A stretch of 64,000 bases of DNA from Staphylococcus sp. IVB6214 (GCF_025558585.1 NZ_CP094723.1:2046001-2110000), one strand, 5' to 3'. Numbered from the stretch's first letter, positions 8,405-19,132 are shown. The notes: generated by a model not told the origin, from the sequence alone. Numbers and translations: made by a program.

Positions 8405-9067
8405 TTAGTAATCCGTGTCTGCTTCTAATCCTTGCATAATTTGTACGCCTGCACTTGCGCCTACACGTGTTGCTCCTGCTTCTAACATCGCTTGGAAGTC
8501 TGCCAAGTTACGCACACCACCTGAGGCTTTCACTTCAAGGGCATCACCGACTGTGTCTTTCATCAACTTCACATCTTCCGGTGTTGCACCACCGCCTGCG
8601 AAACCTGTTGATGTCTTCACGAAGTCTGCGCCTGCTGCTTTAGATAATTCACATGCTTTCACTTTTTCTTCGTCTGTTAATAACACTGTTTCGATAATCA
8701 CTTTCACTGTTTTATCGCCAGATGCTTCTACCACTGCGGCGATATCTGCTTGTACATCATCGTAACGTCCATCTTTCAATGCGCCGATATTGATCACCAT
8801 GTCGATTTCATCTGCACCTTTTGAAATAGCATCTTTCGTTTCACATGCTTTCACTTCAGATGTTGAAGCACCCAATGGGAACCCGATGACTGTACAAACA
8901 AGTACATCTGAATCTGCTAATTTGTCTGCCGCATATGCCACATGTGTTGGGTTGACACATACTGATTTGAAGTGATATTCCTTCGCTTCTTCAATAATTT
9001 TATCAATTTGTTGACGTGTTGATTCTGGTTTTAATAATGTGTGGTCAATATATTTTTCGTAGTTCAT
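8405..9067 (-). CDS. deoC: Deoxyribose-phosphate aldolase DeoC
   Basis: 220 residues, full length for the class I aldolase. Motifs are YIDHTLLKP at the start, [15 protein letters not shown], the Schiff-base Lys in DFVKTSTGF (about residue 152) and the second Lys in EVKASGGVR. It cleaves deoxyribose-5-phosphate to acetaldehyde and glyceraldehyde-3-phosphate. AGGAG sits nine bases before the ATG. It is the first gene of a deoC-deoB unit. Confidence 0.95.
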   Translation of the reverse strand: MNYEKYIDHTLLKPESTRQQIDKIIEEAKEYHFKSVCVNPTHVAYAADKLADSDVLVCTVIGFPLGASTSEVKACETKDAISKGADEIDMVINIGALKDGRYDDVQADIAAVVEASGDKTVKVIIETVLLTDEEKVKACELSKAAGADFVKTSTGFAGGGATPEDVKLMKDTVGDALEVKASGGVRNLADFQAMLEAGATRVGASAGVQIMQGLEADTDY

Positions 9068-9202
9068 GTTATCCTGCTCCTATTTCTCTATTTGATATTT
9101 TAATTATAACATTGTGTATGGCAAAAGCCGATTGATTGAGTACGGCGTATCATTCCTAAAAGCTCAGTTTTGCTTTTTTCTTTACATTATCAATACATAT
9201 TC

Positions 9203-9373
9203 CTATTTTTCTTTTTTATCCCTGCTACATATAAATAAAATAAAGAATACAAATGGAATCACACCAAATAAGCGTGTGATAAAGTTATAATTACCTGTTA
9301 TTTCTGGTAATACAAGTTTAAATAGAATAAATGTCACGATTAACAATATTAAGTACACTTTTCTTCTATTCAT
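9203..9373 (-). CDS. Small two-helix membrane protein, unknown
   Basis: 56 residues (MNRRKVYLILLIVTFILFKL at the start, ending SRDKKEK). Two hydrophobic segments occupy about residues 7-22 and 36-49 with a short polar turn between, and both ends are basic. GAGGTG lies about 11 bases upstream of the ATG. It starts 19 bp after the stop of the neighbouring 109-residue gene, suggesting cotranscription. I do not recognise the family. Confidence 0.55.
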   Translation of the reverse strand: MNRRKVYLILLIVTFILFKLVLPEITGNYNFITRLFGVIPFVFFILFICSRDKKEK

Positions 9374-9392
9374 TTTTTATAAATCACCTCAA

Positions 9393-9722
9393 TTAATCAT
9401 GACGCAACATATCGTTGATCACTTTCACATGTAAGTGACTATTTTTGTAACCTTCTAAAATATCATTTACTTGTCTCATTGGAATTGTAGGAAGACTTCT
9501 TATTTCACATAGTTTATTTCTAAATTCCTGCTTAGGCACTTTTTCATTATTCGTTGTTAATTTGAACAAGTAATCATTTAAACGTTGAATTTCATGAACA
9601 CGATAACCGTATCGCAATAAAACTAAGTCTTTTGTTTTTAAATCAGGTGCTAATGTTTCTTGTAAAACATCTATGGATTGCTTGATTAATAAAAGTTGAG
9701 ATTCTAATTCTTCATGATTCAT
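9393..9722 (-). CDS. Conserved-looking cytoplasmic protein, unknown (DUF1878-like at best)
   Basis: 109 residues, mostly helical, with heptad-like leucines at the N-terminus (ELESQLLLIKQSIDVLQETL) and no signal peptide, membrane segment or Cys pair. It loosely recalls small Bacillus YhaI-type proteins, but I cannot confirm this. It is followed after 19 bp by the small membrane protein gene and lies divergent from the histidine operon. Confidence 0.6.
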   Translation of the reverse strand: MNHEELESQLLLIKQSIDVLQETLAPDLKTKDLVLLRYGYRVHEIQRLNDYLFKLTTNNEKVPKQEFRNKLCEIRSLPTIPMRQVNDILEGYKNSHLHVKVINDMLRHD

Positions 9723-9987
9723 TTAAACCACTCACTTTCTTTTTTAGTTTTAATCAAATTTATATGCCCATTGAATGATGTTCCACTATCCGTATTTACT
9801 TCCCTATTTGAAAACATAACACCTTTCACTATAACATTCTATGACTCGCATCAAAATTCAACCCCTTACAAGACAGAATTGAAATATTTTTCTGATTATT
9901 CTGTTGAAAACTCTATTTCTGTATGCTACGATATTCATATTATAAAAACACTTTAGTTTGGTAGAGAGTGAAAGCGAGGTTGGCAAA

Positions 9988-10794
9988 ATGGAAAATGCTT
10001 TGATTACGTCGAAGTTAAATGAAGTTGCCTTTTTACGTTTAGCTGAACAACGTGAATTTCAGCTGATTGACACATCGTTTATTGAAACGTTGAATTGGGA
10101 GACGTTAACTTCAGATGATTTGAAACAAATGCAAGAACGGAGTGTGTGGCAAGATCACGAGAAGTTGTTTGCCCTACGCAATGACTTTACAGATCAACTT
10201 GTGCGCTACTATCAGCAGTATGACCGTCGACATCAATCCGTCGCATATTCTGGACCGATTGTTCGACATCAAAAAGTTTCCACTCAACTCGGTCTCGAAT
10301 GTTATCAACCGACGATTCAAGCGATGCATCAAGCTTTCACGACATTCTATGACTATATTCGTGACACGTTAAACGATAGCATTGATTATGTGATTATCGG
10401 TCATTACGAACTTGTTCATTTATTGTTAGGCAATCAACAAACGGATAATGTGATGACGTGGATTACACAACGAAACATCTCTGCATTGAAGACGGAACTC
10501 GGTGTCGATCATCCGCTTGTGCAACTGTTGTTGACACCGACACATGAACAGTTACAACAACTCAATACACGTTTTGATGCAAGCCATCAAATTGTGGCAA
10601 CACTCAACCACTGGGATCGTTTCTTCCGTTCTCTTGGAATTCACAAAATCCATTTGGACTTAACGCCTCAACCACCACGCTCTTACTACAAAGGAATTTT
10701 TATCAATGCGGTGCTAAAAGAGCGTCAAACAACATTAAATGGCGGTTACTACAAGGGTGCACTTGAAGGATTTGGACTCGGTCTCACTTTATAA
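9988..10794 (+). CDS. hisZ: ATP phosphoribosyltransferase regulatory subunit HisZ
   Basis: 268 residues from MENALITSKLNEVAFLRLAE. A divergent class II histidyl-tRNA-synthetase-like protein that assembles with short HisG to form the first enzyme of histidine synthesis. Motif-2-like VAYSGPIVRHQ and a C-terminal GGYYKGALEGFGLGLTL (remnant of the HisRS glycine-rich motif) support the call. The start at 9988 follows GCGAGGTT with eight-base spacing; the upstream GTG/ATG-like codons are unsupported. It is the first gene of the operon. Identity is reinforced by the immediately following short hisG. Confidence 0.88.
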   Translation: MENALITSKLNEVAFLRLAEQREFQLIDTSFIETLNWETLTSDDLKQMQERSVWQDHEKLFALRNDFTDQLVRYYQQYDRRHQSVAYSGPIVRHQKVSTQLGLECYQPTIQAMHQAFTTFYDYIRDTLNDSIDYVIIGHYELVHLLLGNQQTDNVMTWITQRNISALKTELGVDHPLVQLLLTPTHEQLQQLNTRFDASHQIVATLNHWDRFFRSLGIHKIHLDLTPQPPRSYYKGIFINAVLKERQTTLNGGYYKGALEGFGLGLTL

Positions 10795-10815
10795 GGATAC
10801 AAAGGGGGTACTGGC

Positions 10816-11430
10816 ATGCTGACAATTGCATTAGCCAAGGGACGATTATTAAAAAGTTTTATCGCTTATTTGAAGCAACAAGGAGAAGAAGAATTAGTTC
10901 AATTAATTGAGTCTCGCGATCGGCAACTTCAAATTCAAACAGAGCAATATCACTTCTTATTTGTAAAAGGCAATGATGTGCCGATTTATGTGGAACAAGG
11001 GATTGCGGATATCGGCATTACAGGAAGCGATATTTTAGCTGAACAATCCTATGATGTGAACCAGCTGATTCGACTACCATTTGGTGCTTGCCATTTCTCA
11101 GTAGCTGCCTTTGAAGACACGACAGAATACCGAAAAATTGCAACATCGTTTCCTAAAACGGCACAACGCTACTTTAAAGAAACTGGCCGAGATGTATCAT
11201 TGATTGAATTGTCTGGGTCGATTGAGCTTGCTTGTGTTATCGGGATGGTAGATGGGATTGTTGATATCGTTCAAACAGGTAACACGTTACGTTCAAACGG
11301 ACTGGTCGAGAAGGAATTTATTACAGATGTGCAAGCACAACTCATTACAAACCGTCAAAGCTTTTTTACAGCATCGGCAGAGATTGATGCTTTTATTAAG
11401 ATGTTAGGAGTGTCGCTCATTGATTTATAA
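10816..11430 (+). CDS. hisG: ATP phosphoribosyltransferase catalytic subunit HisG (short form)
   Basis: 204 residues, the short form that lacks the C-terminal regulatory domain and depends on HisZ. LTIALAKGRLLK and GIADIGITGSDIL are N-terminal markers, and VDGIVDIVQTGNTLRSNGL is the PRPP-binding loop. It condenses ATP with PRPP, the committed step to histidine. AAAGGGGGT precedes the ATG. Its last 11 bases overlap the hisD start. Confidence 0.95.
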   Translation: MLTIALAKGRLLKSFIAYLKQQGEEELVQLIESRDRQLQIQTEQYHFLFVKGNDVPIYVEQGIADIGITGSDILAEQSYDVNQLIRLPFGACHFSVAAFEDTTEYRKIATSFPKTAQRYFKETGRDVSLIELSGSIELACVIGMVDGIVDIVQTGNTLRSNGLVEKEFITDVQAQLITNRQSFFTASAEIDAFIKMLGVSLIDL

Positions 11431-12682
11431 TACACAACAATTTCTTAACCAATACCAAACAACAGCCCAATTAGATACTCGCTTGCATGAGCAAATTACG
11501 GCAATTTGTGAGACCGTACAGCAACAAGGTGACCGTGCATTATATCAATATAATGAACAGTTTGATCGTGTAACAGTGGAGGCGCTTGAAGTCCCACAAG
11601 TTCAATTACAACAAGCATATGACACATTAGATGCAGACTTACGCCAATCTTTAGAGCTGAGTTATTCACGTATTCGTGACTATCAATCAAGTATTCGTTA
11701 CCAAAATCAACAAAATAACCAAGAAATGTATGAAGTATATCATCCCATTGAACGTGTTGGTGTCTATGTACCAGGTGGTAAAGCAAGCTACCCTTCTACT
11801 GTGTTAATGACTGCAACGCTCGCTAAAGTGGCAGGTGTCAAAGAGATCATTGTTGTAACACCCCCACAGAAAAATGGTGTTGCTCAAAGCGTGTTAGCTG
11901 CTTGTCATATTGTCGGTGTCGATCATGTCTATCAAGTCGGTGGTGCGCAAAGTATCGCTGCATTGGCTTATGGGACAGAAACAATTCCAAAAGTAGATAA
12001 AATTGTTGGCCCCGGAAACCAATACGTTGCCTATGCCAAAAAATATGTCTACGGCGAAGTGGGGATTGACCAGATTGCTGGACCTAGCGAAATTGCACTT
12101 ATCATTGATAACACATGTGATGTAGAAGCCGTTGCTTATGACGTATTAGCACAAGCCGAACATGATGAAATGGCACGTACTTATGTCATTTCCACAGACT
12201 GGAACTTGCTTGAACAATTGGAAGCACGATTAGAAGCACTTGTTACAACATCTGAGCGTCGAGATATCGTTGTAGCAAGTTTACGTAACTATCACTATGC
12301 CATTCATGCAGAGGACTTTCATGTATGCTGTCAACTGATGAATGACATTGCACCAGAACATGCATCGATTCAAACTGCACAACCAGAGCAATTTGTACCA
12401 TATATTCACTATGTCGGTAGTCTATTTTTAGGTGGCTATGCACCCGAAGCCATTGGCGACTACATTGCGGGCCCTAGCCATGTATTACCAACAAACCGTA
12501 CTGCACGCTTTCAACACGGCTTGTCAGTCAACGACTTTTTAACCAAACATACAGTCATTCAACTATCACAAGACACGTATCAAGACACGTATCGTGCCGC
12601 AGCAACAATTGCACAAGACGAACAGTTATACAATCATCAACAATCTCTAATAGTGAGAATGCGAGGGGAACACAATGATTAA
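11420..12682 (+). CDS. hisD: Histidinol dehydrogenase HisD
   Basis: 420 residues. The start is TTG at 11420 inside the end of hisG, with AGGAG nine bases upstream (11406-11410). The family signature runs from GPGNQYVAYAKKYVYGEVGI to DQIAGPSEIALI; AQAEHDE contributes a zinc/catalytic His, and GPSHVLPTNRTARF and GLSVNDFLTK are C-terminal markers. It oxidises histidinol to histidine in two NAD steps using zinc. Translational coupling to hisG is likely given the TTG start and overlap. Confidence 0.95.
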   Translation: MIYNTQQFLNQYQTTAQLDTRLHEQITAICETVQQQGDRALYQYNEQFDRVTVEALEVPQVQLQQAYDTLDADLRQSLELSYSRIRDYQSSIRYQNQQNNQEMYEVYHPIERVGVYVPGGKASYPSTVLMTATLAKVAGVKEIIVVTPPQKNGVAQSVLAACHIVGVDHVYQVGGAQSIAALAYGTETIPKVDKIVGPGNQYVAYAKKYVYGEVGIDQIAGPSEIALIIDNTCDVEAVAYDVLAQAEHDEMARTYVISTDWNLLEQLEARLEALVTTSERRDIVVASLRNYHYAIHAEDFHVCCQLMNDIAPEHASIQTAQPEQFVPYIHYVGSLFLGGYAPEAIGDYIAGPSHVLPTNRTARFQHGLSVNDFLTKHTVIQLSQDTYQDTYRAAATIAQDEQLYNHQQSLIVRMRGEHND

Positions 12683-13685
12683 AATGGATAAAAATGAAAG
12701 TCCGATGACACCTTTATCACCGGAAATATACTTTGATATACTCAACAATCAAGATTACAACTTATATCATGATGATGACTATGACCGCTTCCGCACAGCG
12801 TATGCCAACTATTTCGGCGGCTTTTCTAAAGAACAGGTCTGTGCCGCCAATGGCTCTGATGAACTCATTCAAAAATTGATGTTTATTATGCCTGAAGGAC
12901 CTTGTCTTACATTAAACCCCGACTTCTTTATGTATCAATCATTCGCTGAGCAAGTGGGACGTCCAATTGAATTTGTAGATGCAACGACAGATTTACAATT
13001 TCCAATTGAAGCTGTATTAACACGTATCGATGAAGTCAAGCCAAGTTTCTTTATTTTAAGCAATCCACACAATCCAACAGGTCAGCGTTTTGATGAAACA
13101 TACCTCTTACAAATTGCAGATAAAATGAAAATGCTTGGTGGTTATCTTGTGATTGATGAAGCATATATCGACTTTTCAACACCACTTGATATCACATTAG
13201 AAGACCATATCGTTGTGATGCATACATTATCAAAAGCTTTTGGGCTTGCCGGTTTGCGTATAGGTGTATTAGTGGGGACAGAAACAACACTTGATCTTGT
13301 ACGTCAAATCGAACAACCGTATCCACTCAACATTTTGTCACTGCGTATTGCGACATATTTGTTTGAACATCCAGATTCAACGAAGAAATTTGTCGCTAAA
13401 CAACGTGCTTTAAGCGAACGTCTTAAAGATATTTTCAAACGCTACGTTGATGAAAAATTAGTGCTCTACCCAAGTGAAACAAACTTTATTTTAACAGCAG
13501 GAACACAAGCTGTGGCACTTGGTGAATATGTAAAATCACATGGTTTTCAACCACGATTCTATAATCCAATTACAGAGCAACAGATGAGTGATTGTGTCCG
13601 TTATTCGATTGTAAGCGATGAAGATATGGATCGTTTTGAAACTATCGTGAAAGAATGGAGTGAACAACATGACCTTTCAAATTAA
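12675..13685 (+). CDS. hisC: Histidinol-phosphate aminotransferase HisC
   Basis: 336 residues, PLP fold type I. ILSNPHNPTGQRF and DEAYIDFS are aminotransferase motifs; the Schiff-base Lys is in HTLSKAFGLAGLRIG (about residue 197). It transfers an amino group from glutamate to imidazole-acetol phosphate. The ATG follows GAGGGG and overlaps hisD by 8 bp; the 3' end overlaps hisB. Family members are about 350 residues, so it is slightly compact. Confidence 0.93.
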   Translation: MIKMDKNESPMTPLSPEIYFDILNNQDYNLYHDDDYDRFRTAYANYFGGFSKEQVCAANGSDELIQKLMFIMPEGPCLTLNPDFFMYQSFAEQVGRPIEFVDATTDLQFPIEAVLTRIDEVKPSFFILSNPHNPTGQRFDETYLLQIADKMKMLGGYLVIDEAYIDFSTPLDITLEDHIVVMHTLSKAFGLAGLRIGVLVGTETTLDLVRQIEQPYPLNILSLRIATYLFEHPDSTKKFVAKQRALSERLKDIFKRYVDEKLVLYPSETNFILTAGTQAVALGEYVKSHGFQPRFYNPITEQQMSDCVRYSIVSDEDMDRFETIVKEWSEQHDLSN

Positions 13686-14250
13686 ACGTGAAACGAAAGA
13701 GACAAAAATTGATATGAGCCTATCGCAGTCCAATCAAGAGAGCTCCATCCATACGGGGGTTGGATTTTTGGATCATATGCTGACACTCTTCAGCTTTCAC
13801 AGTGGCCTTTCTCTGAATATTAATGTTCAAGGGGATACATGGGTCGATGATCACCATACAACAGAAGATATCGGTATCGTCTTAGGTCAGTTGCTATTAC
13901 AATTCACACAAGAAAATCCTTACTATGAACGTTATGGCCAACAATATTTACCGATGGATGAAACACTCGCACGTGCTGTTGTAGATATTAGCGGGCGTCC
14001 TTATCTCAACTTCAATGCGACATTCAGTAAAGAGAAAGTCGGTCAATTTGATACCGAACTCGTTGAAGAATTTTTCCGAGCATTTGTGATTAATGCACGC
14101 TTAACGGTGCATATCGATTTGTTACACCAAGGTAATACACACCATGAGATCGAAGCGATTTTCAAAGCCTTTGCCCGTGCACTGAAGCAAGCACTGGCAC
14201 CTGCGCAATCACAACGTATTCCATCATCTAAAGGTGTGATTGAATCATGA
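13669..14250 (+). CDS. hisB: Imidazoleglycerol-phosphate dehydratase HisB
   Basis: 193 residues, monofunctional. The metal-binding motif DDHHTTEDIGI and its pseudo-repeat GNTHHEIEAIFKAFARAL are present, and GVGFLDHML is another hallmark. The ATG at 13669 has GGAG eight bases upstream; a GTG at 13660 sits in that ribosome site and is rejected. It dehydrates imidazoleglycerol phosphate. The stop overlaps the hisH start (ATGA). Confidence 0.95.
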   Translation: MTFQIKRETKETKIDMSLSQSNQESSIHTGVGFLDHMLTLFSFHSGLSLNINVQGDTWVDDHHTTEDIGIVLGQLLLQFTQENPYYERYGQQYLPMDETLARAVVDISGRPYLNFNATFSKEKVGQFDTELVEEFFRAFVINARLTVHIDLLHQGNTHHEIEAIFKAFARALKQALAPAQSQRIPSSKGVIES

Positions 14251-14822
14251 TTGTCATTGTAGATTATGGACTCGGTAATATTCATAACGTTAAACGAGCC
14301 GTGGCACACCTAGGATACGAAGTTGTCTTATCACGTGATCCAACAACCATTCAAGCTGCTGACCAACTTATTTTACCCGGTGTCGGACATTTCAAAGATG
14401 CGATGACAGCAATTCGTCAATATGAACTTGATCAAGTCCTTCAACAATACGACAAACCGATCATCGGCATTTGTCTCGGCATGCAACTGATGTATGAAGA
14501 GGGTGAAGAAGGTCATGTGTCTGGTCTTGGACTTCTAAAAGGGCGTATTACAGAAATACAAACCCCTTATACCGTTCCACATCTTGGTTGGAATAATTTA
14601 ATCTCATCTAAAACTGACTTAACTCAAGATGTTTATTTCGTTCATAGCTATCAAGCACCGATGAATGAAGATGTCGTGGCTTATGCAGAATATGGCACAG
14701 ATATTCCAGGTATTGTGCAAAATGGACGTTATATCGGTATTCAATTTCATCCGGAAAAAAGTGGTGAAAGTGGCTTAGATATACTCGCACAAACACTTAA
14801 AGGAGGATGGCAACATGCTTAA
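14247..14822 (+). CDS. hisH: Imidazole glycerol phosphate synthase glutaminase subunit HisH
   Basis: 191 residues, class I glutamine amidotransferase. [12 protein letters not shown] opens the protein; the nucleophile Cys is in [11 protein letters not shown] (about residue 78) and the His/Glu pair in [13 protein letters not shown]. It supplies ammonia to HisF. Start overlaps hisB by 4 bases; end overlaps hisA by 8 bases. Confidence 0.95.
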   Translation: MIVIVDYGLGNIHNVKRAVAHLGYEVVLSRDPTTIQAADQLILPGVGHFKDAMTAIRQYELDQVLQQYDKPIIGICLGMQLMYEEGEEGHVSGLGLLKGRITEIQTPYTVPHLGWNNLISSKTDLTQDVYFVHSYQAPMNEDVVAYAEYGTDIPGIVQNGRYIGIQFHPEKSGESGLDILAQTLKGGWQHA

Positions 14823-15519
14823 ACTATGGCCAGCAATTGACCTTATCGAAGGACAAAGCGTGCGCTTAACAGAGGGAGATTATAACACATCAGAGACAAT
14901 GACACGTTCAGCAGAAGACAGCATTCAATTTTATCAGCAGTTCGAATGTGTCGACCGTATTCATATCATTGACTTAATAGGTGCCAAGTCACAACGTGCA
15001 ATCGAAATGGACTACATTCGCCAATTGATCAATAGCAGTACAAAACCTATCGAAGTCGGTGGTGGGATTCGTGATGTTGATACGATTCGCAATTACTTCT
15101 CCCATGGCGTTGACTATTGTATTGTAGGCACAAAAGCCATTCAAGATATTGACTGGCTGACAGAAATGGCAACGTTATTTCCCGGGAAACTTTATGTGTC
15201 CGTTGATGCGTATGATACAGATATTAAAATCAACGGTTGGTTAGAAGATGCCAAATTGAACTTATTTGATTATGTATCTGCCATTGAACACTTACCGCTC
15301 GGTGGTGTGATTTATACGGACATCTCAAAAGACGGTAAGCTACAAGGACCTAACTTTGAACGAACAGCACAACTTGCAGCACATACACATCTTCCTGTGG
15401 TTGCTTCAGGTGGCATTCGTCATCAAGCAGACTTGCAACAACTTGAAGAGACAGGTGTTGCTGCAGCTATTGTAGGAAAAGCCGCAAATCAACCTGATTT
15501 CTGGGAGGGATTGCGATGA
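14815..15519 (+). CDS. hisA: ProFAR isomerase HisA
   Basis: 234 residues, TIM barrel. [14 protein letters not shown] carries the catalytic Asp, [15 protein letters not shown] and [13 protein letters not shown] are the two phosphate-binding half-barrel repeats, and [15 protein letters not shown] has the second catalytic Asp. It performs the Amadori isomerisation of ProFAR to PRFAR. GGAGG precedes the ATG; the 3' end overlaps hisF by 4 bases. Confidence 0.95.
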   Translation: MLKLWPAIDLIEGQSVRLTEGDYNTSETMTRSAEDSIQFYQQFECVDRIHIIDLIGAKSQRAIEMDYIRQLINSSTKPIEVGGGIRDVDTIRNYFSHGVDYCIVGTKAIQDIDWLTEMATLFPGKLYVSVDAYDTDIKINGWLEDAKLNLFDYVSAIEHLPLGGVIYTDISKDGKLQGPNFERTAQLAAHTHLPVVASGGIRHQADLQQLEETGVAAAIVGKAANQPDFWEGLR

Positions 15520-16280
15520 TTAAAAAACGCATCATCCCCTGCCTCGATGTTAAGGATGGACGGGTCGTAAAAGGCATCCAGTTCAAAGGTTTACGCGACA
15601 TTGGAGATCCCGTGGCACTAGCGATGTATTATAACGATAGCGGTGCTGATGAACTTGTTTTCCTAGATATTTCTAAAACTGAACAAGGTCACGATCTAAC
15701 ATTAGATATTATTGAAAAAACAGCATCCCAGCTGTTTATTCCACTAACAGTCGGTGGTGGCATTTCATCACTAGATGATATTTCTCAGCTACTCAAACAT
15801 GGTGCTGACAAAGTATCTCTTAACTCTGCAGCACTCAAAAATCCCGACCTTATTCGCCAAGCAAGTGAAAAATTCGGACGTCAATGTATCTGTATTGCGA
15901 TTGATAGCCAATATGATCCTGAAACAGATGATTACTACTGTTGTACACATGGTGGCAAACAACGTACAGACAAGCGTGTGTATGAATGGGTACAAGAAGT
16001 AGAAGCACTTGGTGCAGGCGAATTACTCGTAACAAGTATGGCCTATGATGGTATGAAAAATGGTTTTGATCTTGAACATTTAAACGGCATTGCGCAACGT
16101 GTGAACATTCCAATCATCGCATCGGGAGGCGGTGGAAACGCCGAACACTTTGTAGAGCTATTCAATGAAACGCCTGTCTCAGCTGGATTGGCTGCGAGTA
16201 TACTACACGATAAAGAAACAACCGTTAAAGCGATTAAAACGACACTCGATCAAGGAGGGATTCCAGTTAGATGGCACTAA
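15516..16280 (+). CDS. hisF: Imidazole glycerol phosphate synthase cyclase subunit HisF
   Basis: 254 residues, TIM barrel homologous to His[18 protein letters not shown] contains the catalytic Asp at about residue 11; [11 protein letters not shown] and [11 protein letters not shown] bind phosphate; [15 protein letters not shown] corresponds to the second catalytic Asp region. With HisH it makes imidazoleglycerol phosphate and AICAR. Overlaps hisA by 4 bases and hisI by 10. Confidence 0.95.
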   Translation: MIKKRIIPCLDVKDGRVVKGIQFKGLRDIGDPVALAMYYNDSGADELVFLDISKTEQGHDLTLDIIEKTASQLFIPLTVGGGISSLDDISQLLKHGADKVSLNSAALKNPDLIRQASEKFGRQCICIAIDSQYDPETDDYYCCTHGGKQRTDKRVYEWVQEVEALGAGELLVTSMAYDGMKNGFDLEHLNGIAQRVNIPIIASGGGGNAEHFVELFNETPVSAGLAASILHDKETTVKAIKTTLDQGGIPVRWH

Positions 16281-16900
16281 AACCAGACTTTTCCAAAGGA
16301 CTCTTACCTGCTATTTTACAAGATGCAACAACACAACAAGTATTGATGCTAGGATATATGAATGAAGAAGCGTTTGAACGTACTGTGAATGACGGTGTCG
16401 CATGGTTCTACTCACGCTCTAAGCAACGTTTATGGAAGAAAGGCGAAACTTCCGGACATACACAACAGGTTGTCGACATTCGACTCGACTGTGACGATGA
16501 TACGATCTTATTATTTGTACGCCCGCAAGGACCCACATGTCATACTGGCTCACAAAGTTGCTTCAACACAACAGCACCTTACCAACTGCAACAACTCGAA
16601 ACAACGATTCAACAACGTGCAGCCGAGCAATCAGATAAGTCATACACACAATACCTATTAGCAGAAGGTAAAGAAAAAATCACTAAGAAGTTCGGTGAAG
16701 AGGCATTTGAAGTCGTCATTGCCGCTATGAAAAATGACCGTTCCGAACTCATTGCAGAAAGTGCCGACCTACTGTACCACTTGTTCGTACTCTTACATGA
16801 ACAAGGCGTAACAATTGAAGAAGTTGAATCATTGCTTAGCGAACGACACAATACACAAAACAACTTTAAAGGCGAACGCCAAGATATTGAGAATTGGTGA
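16271..16900 (+). CDS. hisIE: Bifunctional phosphoribosyl-AMP cyclohydrolase / phosphoribosyl-ATP pyrophosphatase HisIE
   Basis: 209 residues, fusion of two domains. N-terminal cyclohydrolase (about 1-110): [34 protein letters not shown] and DCDDDTI with zinc ligands including [12 protein letters not shown]-terminal pyrophosphatase (about 115-209): [20 protein letters not shown] and [13 protein letters not shown], an MazG-like helical fold. Last gene of the operon, overlapping hisF by 10 bases, followed by a strong terminator. Confidence 0.95.
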   Translation: MALKPDFSKGLLPAILQDATTQQVLMLGYMNEEAFERTVNDGVAWFYSRSKQRLWKKGETSGHTQQVVDIRLDCDDDTILLFVRPQGPTCHTGSQSCFNTTAPYQLQQLETTIQQRAAEQSDKSYTQYLLAEGKEKITKKFGEEAFEVVIAAMKNDRSELIAESADLLYHLFVLLHEQGVTIEEVESLLSERHNTQNNFKGERQDIENW

Positions 16901-16907
16901 TAACCGT

Positions 16908-16944
16908 AAAAACCATGCCCAAAATCATTGCGGCATGGTTTTTA
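16908..16944 (+). terminator. Histidine operon terminator
   Basis: AAAAACCATGCC / GGCATGGTTTTT perfect stem eight bases after the hisIE stop, ending in a T5 run. Confidence 0.9.
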
Positions 16945-17015
16945 TAACTATTTGTACAGTTCGATTCTTCAATATGCATTATCTTTAACAAATAACAATG
17001 TTTCCTTATGGAACT

Positions 17016-17077
17016 AAAAAGGTTGAGACACCGTATATTGCTTCCCAAGAAAACAAATTTATTATGTCCCAGCCCCT
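17016..17077 (-). terminator. Dispersed GGGCTGGGACATA-type hairpin
   Basis: On the minus strand GGCTGGGACA pairs with TGTCTCAACC across a long AT-rich loop, followed by a T5 run at 17016-17020. Same arm sequence as the deo terminator. It lies distal to the betA terminator. Confidence 0.6.
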
Positions 17078-17092
17078 TCCTTTAGGTATTCA

Positions 17093-17237
17093 ATGATGAA
17101 ACTTATCACTTTCGTATGTATTGGCATCATGTGAATTGTTATGTGCACATTCATTTGCACATGGCTATTCAACTGAAATCAAAACAGAAGATCTAAAAGA
17201 TATCAGAGTTGATCTCTATTCACCAAAAACAACATAA
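17093..17237 (+). pseudogene. Possible decayed small secreted-protein ORF
   Basis: A short start (MMKLITFVCIGIM, stop) resembles the opening of a signal peptide. One base shift downstream gives a longer open stretch beginning SCELLCAHSFAHGYSTEIK and ending DLYSPKTT before TAA. There is no clear ribosome site and no recognised family, so this is a weak call. Confidence 0.22.
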
Positions 17238-17326
17238 CATCCTCTTTTTGGCTCAACTATCGTTAGATGTTCTTGTGTTCGTATACCTCATTTATGTAAA
17301 TTATTTTTTATAAAACTTACATCTAA

Positions 17327-17368
17327 CAAAAAAGCCTTTAACGACACAAACTATATGCCGTTAAAGAC
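17327..17368 (-). terminator. betBA terminator
   Basis: On the minus strand TCTTTAACGG pairs with CGTTAAAGGC around a 14-base loop and runs into T6, directly after the betA stop. Confidence 0.8.
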
Positions 17369-17376
17369 CTATATTT

Positions 17377-19083
17377 TTAAATACGATATGATGTTACAGC
17401 GCCATCTTCTGGGTCATTTTTACCATGAACATAGTAATCAACATGTTCTGGTTCTAATGGTTTTACACCTTTGATAATATCTGCCGCTTTCTCAGCTAAC
17501 ATAAGTACAGGTGAATGGATGTTACCATTTGTTGTTGTTGGCATAACAGATGCATCAACAACACGTAAGTTTTCCATGCCGTGTACTTTCATTGTTAATG
17601 GGTCTACAACTGCCATTGGATCTGAAGCAGGTCCCATTTTCGCACTACATGAAGGGTGCAATGCTGTTTCTGCATCACGACGTACCCAATCTAAAATCTC
17701 TTCATCTGTTTGAACGCTTGGTCCTGGAGAGATTTCTCCACCGTTAAAGCGATCCATTGCTGGTTGGTTCAAGATGTTACGTGCAACACGAATAGCTTCT
17801 ACCCATTCACGCTTGTCTTCTTCTGTTGATAAGTAGTTGAAGACAAACTTAGGTTTTACGTATGGATTTGTTGATGTAATCTTCAAGCTACCACGTGAGT
17901 TTGAGTACATTGGACCAACGTGCACTTGGTAACCATGTGCTGTTTCTGCTTTTTGTCCATCGTAGCGGACAGCAAGTGGCAAGAAGTGGAACATTAAGTT
18001 TGGATAAGATACGTCATCATTTGAGCGTACGAATCCGCCACCTTCAAAGTGGTTACTTGACGCTGCACCTGTACGACGTGTGATCCATTCTAAACCGATG
18101 AATGGCATTTTCCACTTATCTAAGCTTGGTTGCATAGACACAGGTTCCTTACAAGTATGTTGAATGTATACTTCAAGGTGATCTTCAAAGTTTTCACCGA
18201 CACCTGGTAAGTGCAAGCGTGGCTCGATACCTAATGTTTTTAAGTATTCTGTGTCACCAATACCTGAAAGTTGTAATAGTTGTGGTGTGTTAAATGCGCC
18301 ACCTGATAAGATCACTTCACGTGCTAATACTTTGTGCAAGCGACCGTTTCGTTTATAAGTTACGCCTGTCACGGTATTTCCGTCAAAGTGTAGCTTCTCT
18401 ACAAAGGCACGTGTTTTGACTGTTAAGTTTTTACGTTTCATTGCAGGACGCAAATATGCACGTGATGCTGACACACGACGTCCGTTATGAATTTGACTAT
18501 CGAATGGACCAAAACCTTCTTGACGGTAACCATTCACGTCTTGCGTCTTCTTATAACCCGCTTCCACAGCTGCGTCAAAGAATGAGTGAAAGAGTGGATT
18601 GTCTGCTGGTCCACGACGTAACTTAATTGGACCGTTCAACCCACGAATTGGATCATTAGGTGTCGCTCCGAATGCTGTTTCTAAGCGTTTGAAGTATGGA
18701 AGGCAATGTGCATAATCCCAAGTTTCCATACCTTTAGGGCTTCCCCATTTTTCATAGTCTAATGGATTACCACGTTGATAAATCATGCCGTTAATTGAGC
18801 TTGATCCACCAAGAACTTTACCACGTGTATGGAAGACTTTACGTCCACCCATGTGTGGTTCGCCATCTGTTTCGTATTTCCAATCATAGAAACGATTGCC
18901 TGATGGATACATCAGCGCTGCAGGCATTTGAATAAATAAGTCCCAAGGATAGTCACTGCGACCAGCTTCAAGTACTAACACCTTTTTATCTTTTTCTTCA
19001 CTTAAGCGTGCACCTAATACTGATCCAGCGCTACCGCCACCAATAATAATATAGTCGTACATTTTATCGTATGCTTTACCCAT
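17377..19083 (-). CDS. betA: Choline dehydrogenase BetA/CudB
   Basis: 568 residues, GMC oxidoreductase. The FAD dinucleotide-binding motif [19 protein letters not shown] is at the N-terminus; [18 protein letters not shown] and [16 protein letters not shown] are GMC signatures; the active-site His is in [11 protein letters not shown]. It oxidises choline to betaine aldehyde at the membrane. AAGGAGG with a 7-base spacer fixes the ATG. Forms a unit with betB 49 bp upstream, giving choline to glycine betaine for osmoprotection. Confidence 0.95.
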   Translation of the reverse strand: MGKAYDKMYDYIIIGGGSAGSVLGARLSEEKDKKVLVLEAGRSDYPWDLFIQMPAALMYPSGNRFYDWKYETDGEPHMGGRKVFHTRGKVLGGSSSINGMIYQRGNPLDYEKWGSPKGMETWDYAHCLPYFKRLETAFGATPNDPIRGLNGPIKLRRGPADNPLFHSFFDAAVEAGYKKTQDVNGYRQEGFGPFDSQIHNGRRVSASRAYLRPAMKRKNLTVKTRAFVEKLHFDGNTVTGVTYKRNGRLHKVLAREVILSGGAFNTPQLLQLSGIGDTEYLKTLGIEPRLHLPGVGENFEDHLEVYIQHTCKEPVSMQPSLDKWKMPFIGLEWITRRTGAASSNHFEGGGFVRSNDDVSYPNLMFHFLPLAVRYDGQKAETAHGYQVHVGPMYSNSRGSLKITSTNPYVKPKFVFNYLSTEEDKREWVEAIRVARNILNQPAMDRFNGGEISPGPSVQTDEEILDWVRRDAETALHPSCSAKMGPASDPMAVVDPLTMKVHGMENLRVVDASVMPTTTNGNIHSPVLMLAEKAADIIKGVKPLEPEHVDYYVHGKNDPEDGAVTSYRI

Positions 19084-19132
19084 TGAACATCCTCCTTCAG
19101 TTTAACTTCAAGTGATTGTCTCTCTGTGTAAC

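Noticed and set aside
9714..9956. 80-residue plus-strand frame upstream of hisZ
   Set aside because: No ribosome site, AT-rich composition and no domain; overlaps the start of the minus-strand 109-residue gene.
9723..9987. T-box leader or attenuator before the histidine operon
   Set aside because: No T-box consensus (AGGGTGGNACCGCG) and no terminator before hisZ; only a weak ACAGAAT/ATTCTGT stem near 9872-9903.
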